Source: Bacillus ectoiniformans
Lineage (GTDB): Bacteria > Bacillota > Bacilli > Bacillales > Domibacillaceae
Length of the DNA: 64,000 nt
NCBI RefSeq assembly: GCF_016908875.1
Contig: NZ_JAFBES010000012.1
Span: 1-64,000, forward strand
Reading direction: 5' to 3'
Position numbers and translations under genes: made by a program. Below are positions 1 through 8,538 of the stretch, one piece after another. The notes beneath the pieces were generated by a model. The model saw only the letters and a list, made by a program, of their open reading frames with translations, did no database searches and was not told where the DNA came from. Every line of letters starts with the position of its first letter. Positions within the stretch are counted from its first letter, which is position 1.

Positions 1-54
1 CTTTATCCTACCATGAAGTGAGGATTTTTTTATACCTCGCTTGAAGCTCTTTAG

Positions 55-77
55 AACCCCCGGCATAGCCAGGGGTT
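55..77 (+). terminator. Hairpin terminator of an upstream gene
   Basis: AACCCC...GGGGTT stem with an inner GGC/GCC and one C-A mismatch, followed by TTTTC. It would end transcription entering from left of the window on the plus strand. A weaker AAGTGAGG/CCTCGCTT stem lies at 16-43. No gene is visible between 1 and 92. Confidence 0.5.
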
Positions 78-92
78 TTCAAAACCATAAAA

Positions 93-128
93 AAACCGCT
101 GCCAAGGAGAATTCCTCGGCAGCGGTTT
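93..128 (-). terminator. csiD terminator
   Basis: Near-perfect CCGCTGCC/GGCAGCGG hairpin directly after the csiD stop. Read on the minus strand it is followed by a run of seven T, as in an intrinsic terminator. Confidence 0.85.
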
Positions 129-144
129 GAGTAAGCACTCAATC

Positions 145-1083
145 TTATTTCGCAAATCGGCCGCGCAAGCGCATTAATTCACGATTTAAGTTAGGATCTT
201 TTTGGAAGGCTGCTCGGCCATGCAGCCAGAACAGGTTATTGACCATGACTAAGTCACCTACAGGCAATTTCAATTCAATGACACTCTTATCGTTTTCCAT
301 TGAATCAGACAGACCTTTTAAATACTCAGCTTCTTCAATTGTTTCTGTGTATACGAATTGATCAATGAAACAAATGCAAGGCTTATTATTATCTTTAAAA
401 AATGTTGTTCTTTGAACTTCTTGATCTACGTTTTTACTTCCTGGCGCTTTATAAGTAAACTCGTGAGATGCAAGTGGATGATTCGAATATTTACCCATCT
501 CTTCCCAATCATCTAAATGCAATAAACGAGACTCTCCGCCAACAGCATTTTCTTCCTTCATCTTCATCATTAACAGCCAGTCAGTTGGCTCGTCAACAAA
601 TGTTCCGTCCGTGTGAAGCGTGAATAAACGGTAGGCTTGGCGTAAATAAGAATCACTATTGTCCGTATCTTGAACAGTAAATCTAGCATAATATTTCTTA
701 GACATCGCATCAAAGTTCGGTAAGCCAATCAGGTGTGTGATCGCTGTTGCAAACATCACATATTCCTCTGTATCTTCCGTTAATCCTTTCATACCTACTG
801 TGTAGCCGCCTGTTTCACGATCGTGAAGAATTCCTCTGATGATTTCACCGAATTCTTCTCCTACTAATTGCTGTAAATAATTAGCGATAATATGGCGCAT
901 ATAAGGAGTATATTCCAAACGCTGAACGGAAACATCTTCTTCCTTCAGCTTAGTTAAGAATTCTTCAATCACATGTGCACTGATTTCAATATGGTACATA
1001 CGGTTGCTTTGCGGGTGAGGCATCACCTCGTAAGCTTGTGTTTTTTGTACGAATTTCATTACCTTTTGATCAACTGCGTTCAT
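145..1083 (-). CDS. csiD: CsiD-family glutarate 2-hydroxylase
   Basis: Fe(II)/2-oxoglutarate dioxygenase of the CsiD (GlaH) family, 312 residues, the usual family length. CsiD enzymes hydroxylate glutarate to L-2-hydroxyglutarate using O2 and 2-oxoglutarate in the cytoplasm. The iron ligands fit H157 and D159 in LHTDG and H288 in FWLHGR, with Arg residues in the C-terminal RELMRLRGR as candidates for 2-oxoglutarate binding. The middle stretch WLLMMKMKEENAVGG is typical of the family. The ATG is preceded by AGGAGG. It is the last gene of a minus-strand cluster whose lhgO product would oxidise L-2-hydroxyglutarate. A separate promoter and a leader with a terminator-like hairpin lie in the 313-bp gap upstream, so it is probably controlled apart from lhgO. 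Function is well supported by motifs and context. Confidence 0.92.
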   Translation of the reverse strand: MNAVDQKVMKFVQKTQAYEVMPHPQSNRMYHIEISAHVIEEFLTKLKEEDVSVQRLEYTPYMRHIIANYLQQLVGEEFGEIIRGILHDRETGGYTVGMKGLTEDTEEYVMFATAITHLIGLPNFDAMSKKYYARFTVQDTDNSDSYLRQAYRLFTLHTDGTFVDEPTDWLLMMKMKEENAVGGESRLLHLDDWEEMGKYSNHPLASHEFTYKAPGSKNVDQEVQRTTFFKDNNKPCICFIDQFVYTETIEEAEYLKGLSDSMENDKSVIELKLPVGDLVMVNNLFWLHGRAAFQKDPNLNRELMRLRGRFAK

Positions 1084-1136
1084 GATAAAACCTCCTGAGT
1101 GTGTAGTTTAGGCTGTTAATGAAATCGAACAATAAA

Positions 1137-1187
1137 AATAGCCAGCTACACTATGAACGGACGGACCCCATAGTATAACTGGCTATT
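1137..1187 (-). promoter_or_regulatory. csiD leader attenuator-like hairpin
   Basis: A 19-bp hairpin lies about 55 nt upstream of the csiD start. Read on the minus strand the arms are AATAGCCAGTTATACTATG and CATAGTGTAGCTGGCTATT, with two U-G wobbles and no mismatch. It is followed by a U-rich tract, so it resembles an intrinsic terminator. The wobbles become C-A mismatches on the plus strand, which fixes its direction toward csiD. The outer arm is shared with hairpins at 8357-8419 and 10621-10660. An extra ATTTACT/AGTAAAT stem-loop directly precedes it. The ligand or protein that controls it is unknown. Confidence 0.7.
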
Positions 1188-1345
1188 ATTTACTTCACTG
1201 CTCTACGGCAATAGAGTCATAGTAAATATTTCAGTCATTGAAATTTTATTTTCGATTGTATAACAGCTTAGTTTATATGATATTATCCACGTTTATGAAA
1301 AGGCACTTTTCAAAAGGTGAATATATATGTTAAATAACTACTGTC

Positions 1346-1374
1346 ATTCTATCATCATCTTTTATACTAGTCAA
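1346..1374 (-). promoter_or_regulatory. csiD SigA-type promoter
   Basis: TTGACT, a 17-bp spacer and TAGAAT on the minus strand, just downstream of the DUF3870 gene. Transcription would start near 1339 and give a leader of about 255 nt before csiD. Confidence 0.65.
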
Positions 1375-1396
1375 TGTTTTTGAAATATTTAGTTTA

Positions 1397-1732
1397 TTAT
1401 TCTTCTTTTTTTCTTTCATTTTTAATTTGATGGAAGTGAAGATCCAAGTCTTTCAACGCAGCTATTAACGCGTTCGTTGCTTTCCCGCGATAATATTTCT
1501 GGATATATTCAATCGGCTGATCAATCCCGTCATTTAAACTAATTCCTTTCAGTAACTGACCAATGAAGGCTCTGCCATGGTCGGTCGCAAGCGTACAGGA
1601 TGCTTCTAATATCACTCCATATTTAATATCAACTTCAGCAGTAATCGTTAAAGTATCAAACACGCTTTTAGCTGCCATGCCTTGAGGAAGCCTTGCATGA
1701 CCGGCGATAAACATCGTATTTAAATTAATCAT
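1397..1732 (-). CDS. DUF3870 family protein
   Basis: Small cytoplasmic protein of 111 residues that matches the DUF3870 pattern, notably the C-terminal YYRGKATNALIAALKDL motif. No catalytic residues can be named and the family function is unknown. It has no signal peptide or membrane segment. The ATG is preceded by a GGGGG ribosome binding site and lies 28 nt after the lhgO stop, so the two genes are very likely co-transcribed. Sitting between lhgO and csiD, it may be an accessory of glutarate or 2-hydroxyglutarate metabolism; that role is inference. Confidence 0.75.
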   Translation of the reverse strand: MINLNTMFIAGHARLPQGMAAKSVFDTLTITAEVDIKYGVILEASCTLATDHGRAFIGQLLKGISLNDGIDQPIEYIQKYYRGKATNALIAALKDLDLHFHQIKNERKKEE

Positions 1733-1760
1733 CTATTTTCCCCCGCTTTCTCCTGATCAA

Positions 1761-2972
1761 TTATACCGTCGCCATAAGCAAATGATTCTGTACCGGAATT
1801 TGGCTGACCACTTCTTTGCCGATTTCAATCGAGGCCGTCGCAGCCGGTGATGGAGCGTTACAAACATGCACACTTCGTTTTCCTAATATAATATGGAAGT
1901 CATCGACAAGTCCGCCATCATCTTTTAAAGCTTGAGCCCGAACTCCTGCAGGGCCAGGTACAAGATCACTCTCTTGAATTTCAGGAATCAATTCTTGCAG
2001 ACTTTCAACAAATTTAGCTTTGCTGAAAGAACGCGCCATTTCATCCATTCCTTCTTTCATATACTTCGATGCCAGCTTCCAAAAACCTTTATATCTCATG
2101 ACTTCAGAAAAATCAGCTAAGTTAAAGTCTGTTTTCTTATACCCTTCTCGTTTAAAGCTCAGAACCGCATTTGGTCCTGCATCAACTTCTCCTCCGATCA
2201 TGCGCGTGAAGTGAACGCCAAGGAAAGGGAAGTTAGGGTTTGGAACTGGATAAATCAAATGCTTTACCAAATGTCTTTTTTCAGGCTTCAGTTTAAAGTA
2301 TTCTCCGCGGAAAGGAACAATTTTCATATCGGTCTTATACCCAGCCGCTTTTGCGACACGATCGCTATGCAGCCCGGCACAGTTAATGACCATACGCGCT
2401 TTAAATGTTTCCTTCGCTGTTTCAATCGTTACTTCATCGTCCGTTTCATAGATCTTCTCTACTTTTGTACCTAGCTTGATGACGCCGCCTTTCGAACGAA
2501 TGATGTCACCAAATTTCTCACTGACTTGGCGGTAATTCACAATACCAGCCATCGGTACTCGAATCGCAGCTAACCCTCTTACATGCGGTTCAATTTCTTT
2601 CAGTTCGCCGCTTGTAATATGCTGAATAGCCAGCTCATTTTCGAGCCCTCTTTTATAAAGCTGATCAAGCAGCGGCAGCTCTTCCGATTTCGTTGCCACG
2701 ATCACCTTCCCGCAAATATCATGTTCTATATCATGCATTTGGCAAAATTCCGTCATCGACTGACTTCCTTTTTTTGCGAATCGAGCTTTAAAGCTTCCTG
2801 GTTTGTAGTAAATACCTGAATGAATAACTCCGCTGTTATGGCCTGTTTGATGTTCAGCCAATCGCTCTTCCTTTTCTATTAGCAGCACTTTTGCATTTGG
2901 ATATTTTTCATACAATGCCATTCCTGTTGATAAACCAACAATTCCCCCGCCTACTATTGCAAAATCAAACAT
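1761..2972 (-). CDS. lhgO: L-2-hydroxyglutarate oxidase/dehydrogenase
   Basis: FAD-dependent oxidoreductase of the DAO fold, 403 residues, matching LhgO. The N-terminal Rossmann motif AIVGGGIVGLSTG begins at residue 5, and the family signature HNSGVIHSGIYYKPGS follows near residues 45-60. The family oxidises L-2-hydroxyglutarate to 2-oxoglutarate and passes electrons to the respiratory chain at the membrane. With csiD downstream it completes glutarate to 2-oxoglutarate conversion. It starts 27 nt after the gntR stop, consistent with an operon gntR-lhgO-DUF3870. Plus-strand ORFs inside it are frame shadows. Confidence 0.92.
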   Translation of the reverse strand: MFDFAIVGGGIVGLSTGMALYEKYPNAKVLLIEKEERLAEHQTGHNSGVIHSGIYYKPGSFKARFAKKGSQSMTEFCQMHDIEHDICGKVIVATKSEELPLLDQLYKRGLENELAIQHITSGELKEIEPHVRGLAAIRVPMAGIVNYRQVSEKFGDIIRSKGGVIKLGTKVEKIYETDDEVTIETAKETFKARMVINCAGLHSDRVAKAAGYKTDMKIVPFRGEYFKLKPEKRHLVKHLIYPVPNPNFPFLGVHFTRMIGGEVDAGPNAVLSFKREGYKKTDFNLADFSEVMRYKGFWKLASKYMKEGMDEMARSFSKAKFVESLQELIPEIQESDLVPGPAGVRAQALKDDGGLVDDFHIILGKRSVHVCNAPSPAATASIEIGKEVVSQIPVQNHLLMATV

Positions 2973-2999
2973 CTTAACCCCTCCAATAAATGTTTAGTG

Positions 3000-3677
3000 T
3001 TACTCATTCTCTTTCTCCCCTTGCAACTGGTTCATATAATCAATTAAATTGTTCTTTGTCCGTAAAATGTGATATTCAACAGCCGTCCTGAGTTCTGCTG
3101 CATCGCCACGCATGACCGCTTCATAAATGAGCCGATGTTCCCTTTGAGTTTGCTGATAGTAATCGGCCAATAAGCTGGGTGCGATCGGCGACACCCCTAA
3201 ATTTTCAACCATATTATGGACTCTAGTCCACGGACAGCCTTTTCTCAATTTTTTATGGAAACGGTTATTTAATTGAATGTATTCATCATTTGTTTCATCT
3301 GATAAATGCAAAGTTTCCATCTTAATCAGAATGTCCTTCAGTTCTTCTTTGTCATCGCGCGTTAAGAAAGGCAAAGACTTTTCAACAGCCAGCCCTTCAA
3401 GCAATGAACGGGTATGATAAATCTCTTCGATATCTTCACTTGTTATAGGAGTAACGACGGCTCCTTTATGCGGTTCGATCCTGACAAGTCCTTCGATTTG
3501 CAGCTGCCTAAGTGCTTCTCTTATGGGCATTCTGCTCACGTTTAACCGTGTTGCCCACTCTTCTTGGATCAATCGGTCTTCTTTTTTTAATGTTCCATCA
3601 AGAATCGCTTGCCTTAAACTTTTCGTTACATAATTTAACGTCGTTACTTTATCTGCTGCAGAGGAATACTGACTCAA
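3000..3677 (-). CDS. GntR/FadR-family regulator with FCD domain
   Basis: Transcription regulator of 225 residues. The N-terminal winged helix lies at about residues 12-78, with recognition region RLNVSRMPIREALRQLQ and wing PHKGAVVTP. The rest is a helical FCD ligand domain (YHTRSLLEG near 87-95) that in this family binds small carboxylates. The start is TTG at 3677 behind GAGG; no nearby ATG fits. It heads the lhgO operon, and TTGGATACAA-type sites in its upstream region suggest autoregulation. The ligand is plausibly glutarate, L-2-hydroxyglutarate or 2-oxoglutarate by analogy with CsiR/GlaR regulators of csiD-lhgO loci, but this is inference. Confidence 0.88.
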   Translation of the reverse strand: MSQYSSAADKVTTLNYVTKSLRQAILDGTLKKEDRLIQEEWATRLNVSRMPIREALRQLQIEGLVRIEPHKGAVVTPITSEDIEEIYHTRSLLEGLAVEKSLPFLTRDDKEELKDILIKMETLHLSDETNDEYIQLNNRFHKKLRKGCPWTRVHNMVENLGVSPIAPSLLADYYQQTQREHRLIYEAVMRGDAAELRTAVEYHILRTKNNLIDYMNQLQGEKENE

Positions 3678-3707
3678 TCTCGTTACCTCTTTTCATCCGA
3701 AATATTT

Positions 3708-3725
3708 AATATTGGATACAATATT
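3708..3725. promoter_or_regulatory. Putative GntR operator, proximal site
   Basis: AATATTGGATACAATATT is an 18-bp inverted repeat just upstream of the gntR ribosome binding site. Its core TTGGATACAA recurs twice more in the same intergenic region. The symmetry and TTG....CAA halves resemble FadR/GntR-type operators. Confidence 0.55.
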
Positions 3726-3842
3726 AAACTTATCATAGTCGTTCATTAAAATCAATAATAATCTGCAAATTCAGAAATAACTCTAAACACAGGGTTTTAA
3801 CTAACTTTTGCAAGCATTAACACTAAAGCTATTACATTAAAA

Positions 3843-3873
3843 TTGTATCCAATCTTTGTTAAATTGGATACAA
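3843..3873. promoter_or_regulatory. Putative GntR operator pair
   Basis: TTGTATCCAA and TTGGATACAA form a perfect 10-bp inverted repeat, with centres 21 bp apart, that is two helical turns. Together with the site at 3708 they suggest cooperative binding or looping upstream of gntR. The right site abuts the permease terminator. Confidence 0.55.
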
Positions 3874-3874
3874 A

Positions 3875-3915
3875 AAAGAGGTTCTGTCTCATTTGATATA
3901 AGACAGAACCTCTTT
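3875..3915 (-). terminator. Permease gene terminator
   Basis: Perfect 15-bp AAAGAGGTTCTGTCT hairpin after the permease stop, followed on the minus strand by TTTTTT. It separates gabT-gabD-permease from the gntR operon. Confidence 0.9.
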
Positions 3916-3924
3916 CATTTTTAT

Positions 3925-5352
3925 TTAGCCGTTGATAATTTTCTTTTCCGGTTCTTCCATTACCGGTGTATATTTCATTTGTCCATTGCTGTAATTTTTT
4001 CTCATCATGAACATTAATCCAAAACCTAGTACCCACCAGCCTGCAAAAATGAACCATTCGTACGGCCATACTAATGCAGCTGGCATGCCTGGGAAGTACA
4101 TAGCGATGAAACCAATGCTTAATACAAGCGCTACCCAGCCGATCCAGCTAGATTCACCAGCACGGAACGGACGAACCATGTTAGGTTCTTTCTTACGCAG
4201 CTGCACAAATGCTACTGCAACAAGGAAATATGCCATAACAATCGCTAATCCACCTGCATCAACTAACCAAACCAACATCGGACGTCCTAGTAATGGACTG
4301 ACTGTCGCCAGCAACCCAATGAATAATACAGAGTTTGTAGGTGTGTGGTGTTTCGGATGAAGCTTACCAAACCACGCTGGGATCATTTTCTTCTCAGCCA
4401 TTGCGTATAACACACGGCTTCCGCCGATAATAAAAGCATTCCAGCTGGTAATAATTCCGGCAACCCCGCCTAGAATTAGAACATTGGCAAACGTTTTAGA
4501 ACCAAATGCAGCTGCCATTGCATCAGCTGTCGGCAACACAGAAGCGTTTAGCGTGTCTTTGTCTAACGCTACCCCAACGGCGAAGACGATCGCAACATAC
4601 CATGCAATAGCAAACCCAACAGAAAGAATAAGAAGCTTTCCAATAGACTTGGCTGGTACATTCATCTCTTCAGCTGTTTGCGGAATAACGTCAAAGCCTA
4701 CGAACATAAACGGAGTCATAATTAATACAGTAATAACACCCGCTGTTCCGCCAACAAATAACGGATCTGCATTAGCAAAGTCACTATTAATAGAAGCTCC
4801 AAAAATAAGCATCAAACCTATTAAAGCGATTACAATTGTCAGAATCATTTGTAACTTAGCAGCTGATTTAACCCCTAATAAGTTAATGATTGTAACAAAG
4901 ATTGAACCGACTACTCCGACAAGTACCCAAGAAAGATACACATCGTATTCCATAACGGTGTACATATAGCCTACTTTATAGTTAGGAAATATATATTCAA
5001 TAACCGTTGGCAATGCAACAGCTTCAAATGCCACTACTGAAATATAACCTAGTGCTAGAGCCCATGAAGCGACAAAAGCTGTTTTCCCGCCGACGCCCCT
5101 CAATACATAAGAGAGAGCCCCTCCAGCTTCCGGCATCGCAGAAGCTAACTCTGCGTATGTGAGACCAACAAACATAACCATAACTCCGCCAATAATGAAG
5201 GCAATGATCGCACCTAACGTTCCTGCCTCTTGCACCCAAGTACCAGATAACACTACCCAGCCCCAGCCAATCATTGCACCAAAAGCTAGAAATAGGATAT
5301 CCACCCTTGAAAGCACCTTGTTAAAATTCTTATCCTGTTTAATAATAATCAT
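3925..5352 (-). CDS. APC-superfamily amino acid permease
   Basis: Integral membrane transporter of 475 residues with about 12 hydrophobic segments. The first helix carries GAMIGWGWVV, the unwound substrate-site motif of APC permeases, and the family pattern YAELASAMPEAGGALSYV follows. The C-terminal tail is cytoplasmic and charged. The ATG follows GAAGGGGG. It lies 142 nt downstream of gabD, with a strong stem-loop between them, and ends in its own terminator. The neighbouring aminotransferase and semialdehyde dehydrogenase point to uptake of an omega-amino acid such as 5-aminovalerate or GABA, or of lysine; the substrate is inferred, not readable from the sequence. Confidence 0.85.
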   Translation of the reverse strand: MIIIKQDKNFNKVLSRVDILFLAFGAMIGWGWVVLSGTWVQEAGTLGAIIAFIIGGVMVMFVGLTYAELASAMPEAGGALSYVLRGVGGKTAFVASWALALGYISVVAFEAVALPTVIEYIFPNYKVGYMYTVMEYDVYLSWVLVGVVGSIFVTIINLLGVKSAAKLQMILTIVIALIGLMLIFGASINSDFANADPLFVGGTAGVITVLIMTPFMFVGFDVIPQTAEEMNVPAKSIGKLLILSVGFAIAWYVAIVFAVGVALDKDTLNASVLPTADAMAAAFGSKTFANVLILGGVAGIITSWNAFIIGGSRVLYAMAEKKMIPAWFGKLHPKHHTPTNSVLFIGLLATVSPLLGRPMLVWLVDAGGLAIVMAYFLVAVAFVQLRKKEPNMVRPFRAGESSWIGWVALVLSIGFIAMYFPGMPAALVWPYEWFIFAGWWVLGFGLMFMMRKNYSNGQMKYTPVMEEPEKKIING

Positions 5353-5393
5353 CCCCCTTCTTCAAATAAATCTAAATTATCTGAAATATTTAT

Positions 5394-5433
5394 AGTGAAA
5401 GGGCTGTCTTTCTTAAAAGCAGCCACTTTCACT
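5394..5433 (-). promoter_or_regulatory. Intercistronic stem-loop gabD-permease
   Basis: Strong hairpin with arms AGTGAAAG-GGCTG and CAGCC-CTTTCACT, one unpaired base and a 13-nt loop, between gabD and the permease gene. No U tract follows, so it may set mRNA processing or stability rather than end transcription. Confidence 0.5.
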
Positions 5434-5494
5434 TATCCCCTCTTGTTTGACCCGTACTATCGTTAACCCCCATAGTCCCCCAACTATAAAACGA

Positions 5495-6949
5495 TTAAAG
5501 AAATGATGTAATAGCAACGGTTTTATAAGCTGTAAAGAATTCCACCGCTGCCTGGCCTTGTTCACGCGTTCCGGAACTTGATTCCTTCATTCCCCCAAAT
5601 GGAGCCTGCGGTTCTGCTCCGCCTGTCTCTCCATTGATCTGAACCATGCCTGCTTCACTGTTTTTAATGAAGTGGAAGGCTTTATCTAGATTGGAAGTAA
5701 ACAAGGAAGCACTCAAACCATACATCGTGTCATTCGCTTGATCTAAAGCCTCTTGATAATCAGCTACCTTAATGACTGCAAGCACAGGACCAAAGATCTC
5801 CTCTTTCGCAATTGTCATTTCATTGGTTACATTCTCAAAAATGGTAGGCTCGATGAAATATCCACCAGAATATTCTTCTCCTTTTAACGCCTTGCCGCCA
5901 TAAAGAATATTGGCTCCTTCTTCTGTCCCTTTAGCAATATAAGAAGTGACGGTATCGAACTGCTTACTTGAAGCCACAGGTCCCATCGTCACGTCTTCCT
6001 GCATGCCATCACCGGTTTTAATCTCTTTTACTTTCTCAACCAGCTTTTCTTTAAACTGTTCGTAAATGGATTCTACGACATACACACGGCTAGTTGCTGT
6101 ACAGCGCTGACCCGTTTGTTTCATCGTTCCTTCAACAGTTAATTTCGCAGCTAAATCCAGATCAGCATCTTCAAGGACAACGACTGGATTTTTGCCGCCC
6201 AGTTCCAATTGAAACTTTTTATTTGTCGCTACCGCTTTTGAAGCAATCAGCCGGCCGACTTGATTCGACCCAGTAAACGTAATCGCTGATACGTCTTTAT
6301 GCTCAACAAGAGCATTCCCTACTGTGCTGCCGCTACCGTTAACTAGATTTAGCACACCTTTAGGCAATCCAGCTTTCTCGAAGACTTCCGCAATCTTCGC
6401 AGCCGTCAATCCTGTTTCCTGAGCCGGCTTCCATACAACTGTGTTCCCATAAATCAGAGCCGGTGCCATCTTCCAAATCGGAATGGCCACTGGGAAGTTC
6501 CAAGGAGTAATACATGACACAACGCCAAGTGGCACTCTCATAGAATAAAGCGTATTCTGCGGGTTCATTGAAGGAAGCAGTTCACCCATTTTCCTCATGC
6601 CTTCCTGAGCATAATAACGCAGGATCATCGCACCCCGAAGAACCTCTCCTTTCGTTTCAACTAGCCGTTTCCCCATTTCTTTCGTTGCCATTTCAGCAAT
6701 GTCTTGAACATCTTGCTCTAATAGGTCTGCAGCTTTCCGCAAGATTTCTCCGCGCGCAACCGGAGACATTTCTTTCCAATTCACAAAAGCTTGCTTTGCC
6801 TCTATAATCGCTTGATCTACATCTTCTGAAGTTGAATTTTCTGTTGTGCCAACACACACCGATGGATTAGCAGGATTAAAGTGTTCGTGTTTCGTACCGG
6901 ATGTTGCTGCCACCCATTCCCCGCCAACATAGTTAAGATAATGACTCAC
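5495..6949 (-). CDS. gabD: Semialdehyde dehydrogenase (glutarate/succinate semialdehyde type)
   Basis: NAD(P)-dependent aldehyde dehydrogenase of 484 residues. It carries the PWNFP motif near N151, general base E249 in ELGGKNP and catalytic C283 in GQRCTATSR. I chose a GTG start at 6949 because AAGGGGG lies just upstream and the protein then begins VSHYLNYVGGEW like its family; a longer frame to 7000 would overlap gabT. The C-terminal stretch GGAEPQAPFGGMKESS also resembles 2-oxoglutarate semialdehyde dehydrogenases, so the exact substrate is open. Next to gabT and the csiD-lhgO genes, oxidation of glutarate semialdehyde to glutarate (DavD role) is the best inference. It starts 20 nt after the gabT stop, so it is co-transcribed. 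Confidence 0.88.
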   Translation of the reverse strand: MSHYLNYVGGEWVAATSGTKHEHFNPANPSVCVGTTENSTSEDVDQAIIEAKQAFVNWKEMSPVARGEILRKAADLLEQDVQDIAEMATKEMGKRLVETKGEVLRGAMILRYYAQEGMRKMGELLPSMNPQNTLYSMRVPLGVVSCITPWNFPVAIPIWKMAPALIYGNTVVWKPAQETGLTAAKIAEVFEKAGLPKGVLNLVNGSGSTVGNALVEHKDVSAITFTGSNQVGRLIASKAVATNKKFQLELGGKNPVVVLEDADLDLAAKLTVEGTMKQTGQRCTATSRVYVVESIYEQFKEKLVEKVKEIKTGDGMQEDVTMGPVASSKQFDTVTSYIAKGTEEGANILYGGKALKGEEYSGGYFIEPTIFENVTNEMTIAKEEIFGPVLAVIKVADYQEALDQANDTMYGLSASLFTSNLDKAFHFIKNSEAGMVQINGETGGAEPQAPFGGMKESSSGTREQGQAAVEFFTAYKTVAITSFL

Positions 6950-6968
6950 AAATGTACCCCCTTCTGCC

Positions 6969-8306
6969 TTAGCCTTGCTTCTTCGCGATTTCTTGTGCAA
7001 TGACTTGTTCTAAAATAGAGAATCCTTTTTCTAACTGCTCTTCCGTAATCGTAACTGGCGGCAAGAATCTAAGTACATTTCCGTAAATGCCAGCACTTAG
7101 AGAAATTAAGCCTTGTTTCCAGGATTCTTGAACGATTGCTGCAGTCAATTCTTTATCAGGCGTTTTTGTTTCACGGTCTTTCACTAATTCAAACGCACAC
7201 ATTGGACCTAAGCCGCGAACTTCTCCCACTTCTTTAAATTTCTGCTGAAATTCATTGAATTTCGCTTGAATTTTTTCCCCAAGCCACGCGCTTCTTTCTA
7301 CTAACTTCTCTTCTTCAATGACATCAAGCACGGCAAGACTCGCTGCGCAAGATACTGGACTTCCTGCAAACGTTCCGCCAAGCTGGCCAATATCAGGCGC
7401 ATTCATGACTTCCGCTCTTCCTGTTACAGCACTTAGAGGCATACCGGCTGCTAAAGATTTAGACATTGTCATTAAATCCGGCTCAACACCGAAGTGTTCA
7501 ATCGCAAACATCTTGCCCGTACGGCAGAAGCCTGTCTGAATTTCATCAGCAATAAACAAGATATTGTTTTCTTCACAGATCTTTTTAAGCCCTTGTACAA
7601 ATCGTGCGGAAGGAACGACGAAACCGCCTTCACCTTGTACCGGCTCAATGATAACTGCACCAATATCTTCCGGTGATGCTTCAGATAAGAAGAAATCTTT
7701 GAATTTCTCAAGAATTTGATCATCCACCTGGTCGTTCGTCAGGCTGTCTTCAGAACGGTAATAGTATGGATAAGGCATACGGTACGTGTCAGTTGCAAAT
7801 GGACCAAAGCCTTTCTTATAAGGAACTACCTTGCTAGTTAAGCTTAATGTTAATAAAGTACGTCCATGGTATCCGCGGTCAAAGGAAACAACACCAGGTT
7901 TCCCTGTATATTTACGAGCAATTTTGATAGCGTTTTCCACTGCTTCAGAACCGCTGTTTACAAACATCGTTTTCTTCTCAAAGTTTCCTGGTGTAAGCGC
8001 ATTTAATTTTTCCGCTAGCTCAATATAGCTTTCGTAAGGTGCTACATGAAAACATGTATGGATAAACTTTGATACTTGATTTTGAATCGCTTCTACTACT
8101 TTAGGATGGTTGTGACCGATATTTTGAATGCCAATTCCACCAGCAAAATCAATGTATTCTTTTCCATTTACATCTTTAATTAGCGCACCTTCTGCTGACT
8201 CAACGTAAATTTGAGTGACATTGTAAGGCCCTCTAGGAACGGCTTTTTCTCTTCGTTTCTGTAATTCCGTTGCTTTATCAACTGTTGTTGCATCCCCATT
8301 TATCAT
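6969..8306 (-). CDS. gabT: GABA/5-aminovalerate aminotransferase
   Basis: Class III PLP aminotransferase of 445 residues. The PLP lysine fits K283 in MSKSLAAGMPLSA, with the cofactor Asp D254 in FIADEIQTGF and the phosphate-binding region FVNSGSEA near 115-122. The ATG at 8306 has the better spacing from AGGGGG; an ATG two codons earlier (8312) is the alternative. The reading frame open to 8408 crosses the leader hairpin and is not coding there. The family moves the amino group from 4-aminobutyrate or 5-aminovalerate to 2-oxoglutarate. Here the downstream csiD-lhgO genes favour the 5-aminovalerate (DavT) role. It is first gene of the gabT-gabD-permease unit with its own promoter and attenuator-like leader. 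Confidence 0.88.
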   Translation of the reverse strand: MINGDATTVDKATELQKRREKAVPRGPYNVTQIYVESAEGALIKDVNGKEYIDFAGGIGIQNIGHNHPKVVEAIQNQVSKFIHTCFHVAPYESYIELAEKLNALTPGNFEKKTMFVNSGSEAVENAIKIARKYTGKPGVVSFDRGYHGRTLLTLSLTSKVVPYKKGFGPFATDTYRMPYPYYYRSEDSLTNDQVDDQILEKFKDFFLSEASPEDIGAVIIEPVQGEGGFVVPSARFVQGLKKICEENNILFIADEIQTGFCRTGKMFAIEHFGVEPDLMTMSKSLAAGMPLSAVTGRAEVMNAPDIGQLGGTFAGSPVSCAASLAVLDVIEEEKLVERSAWLGEKIQAKFNEFQQKFKEVGEVRGLGPMCAFELVKDRETKTPDKELTAAIVQESWKQGLISLSAGIYGNVLRFLPPVTITEEQLEKGFSILEQVIAQEIAKKQG

Positions 8307-8356
8307 TTTCATTTCCCCCTGATCCGTTATTTTCTGGCTAAAAAAACATAGTAAAA

Positions 8357-8419
8357 AGCCAGCTACATTGACGAGTAACCATAAAAGGATACATTTATCC
8401 CGCGTCAATATAACTGGCT
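8357..8419 (-). promoter_or_regulatory. gabT leader attenuator-like hairpin
   Basis: Second copy of the leader hairpin. The minus-strand arms AGCCAGTTATATTGACG and CGTCAATGTAGCTGGCT pair completely, with U-G wobbles at the same two places as in the csiD copy. The apical stem differs in sequence but still pairs, which is covariation. TTTTT follows directly. The 3' arm CTGGCT can also pair with AGCCAG at 8334-8339. The loop holds a small GGATA/TATCC hairpin. A stem AAATCTAA/TTAGATTT directly precedes it. Confidence 0.7.
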
Positions 8420-8538
8420 CAAAATCTAAGGATTGCTCGCTTTTCGGGCAGAGTCAATTAGATTTGACAGTTACTAATTTTAGCTATAAAGCTCTCTTTT
8501 CAACAGTTTATAACGACTGTCTCATGATTATGATAATT

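Noticed and set aside
1188-1345. T-box or lysine riboswitch in the csiD leader
   Set aside because: No T-box sequence (AGGGTGGNACCGCG) and no lysine-box core could be found here or in the gabT and microprotein leaders.
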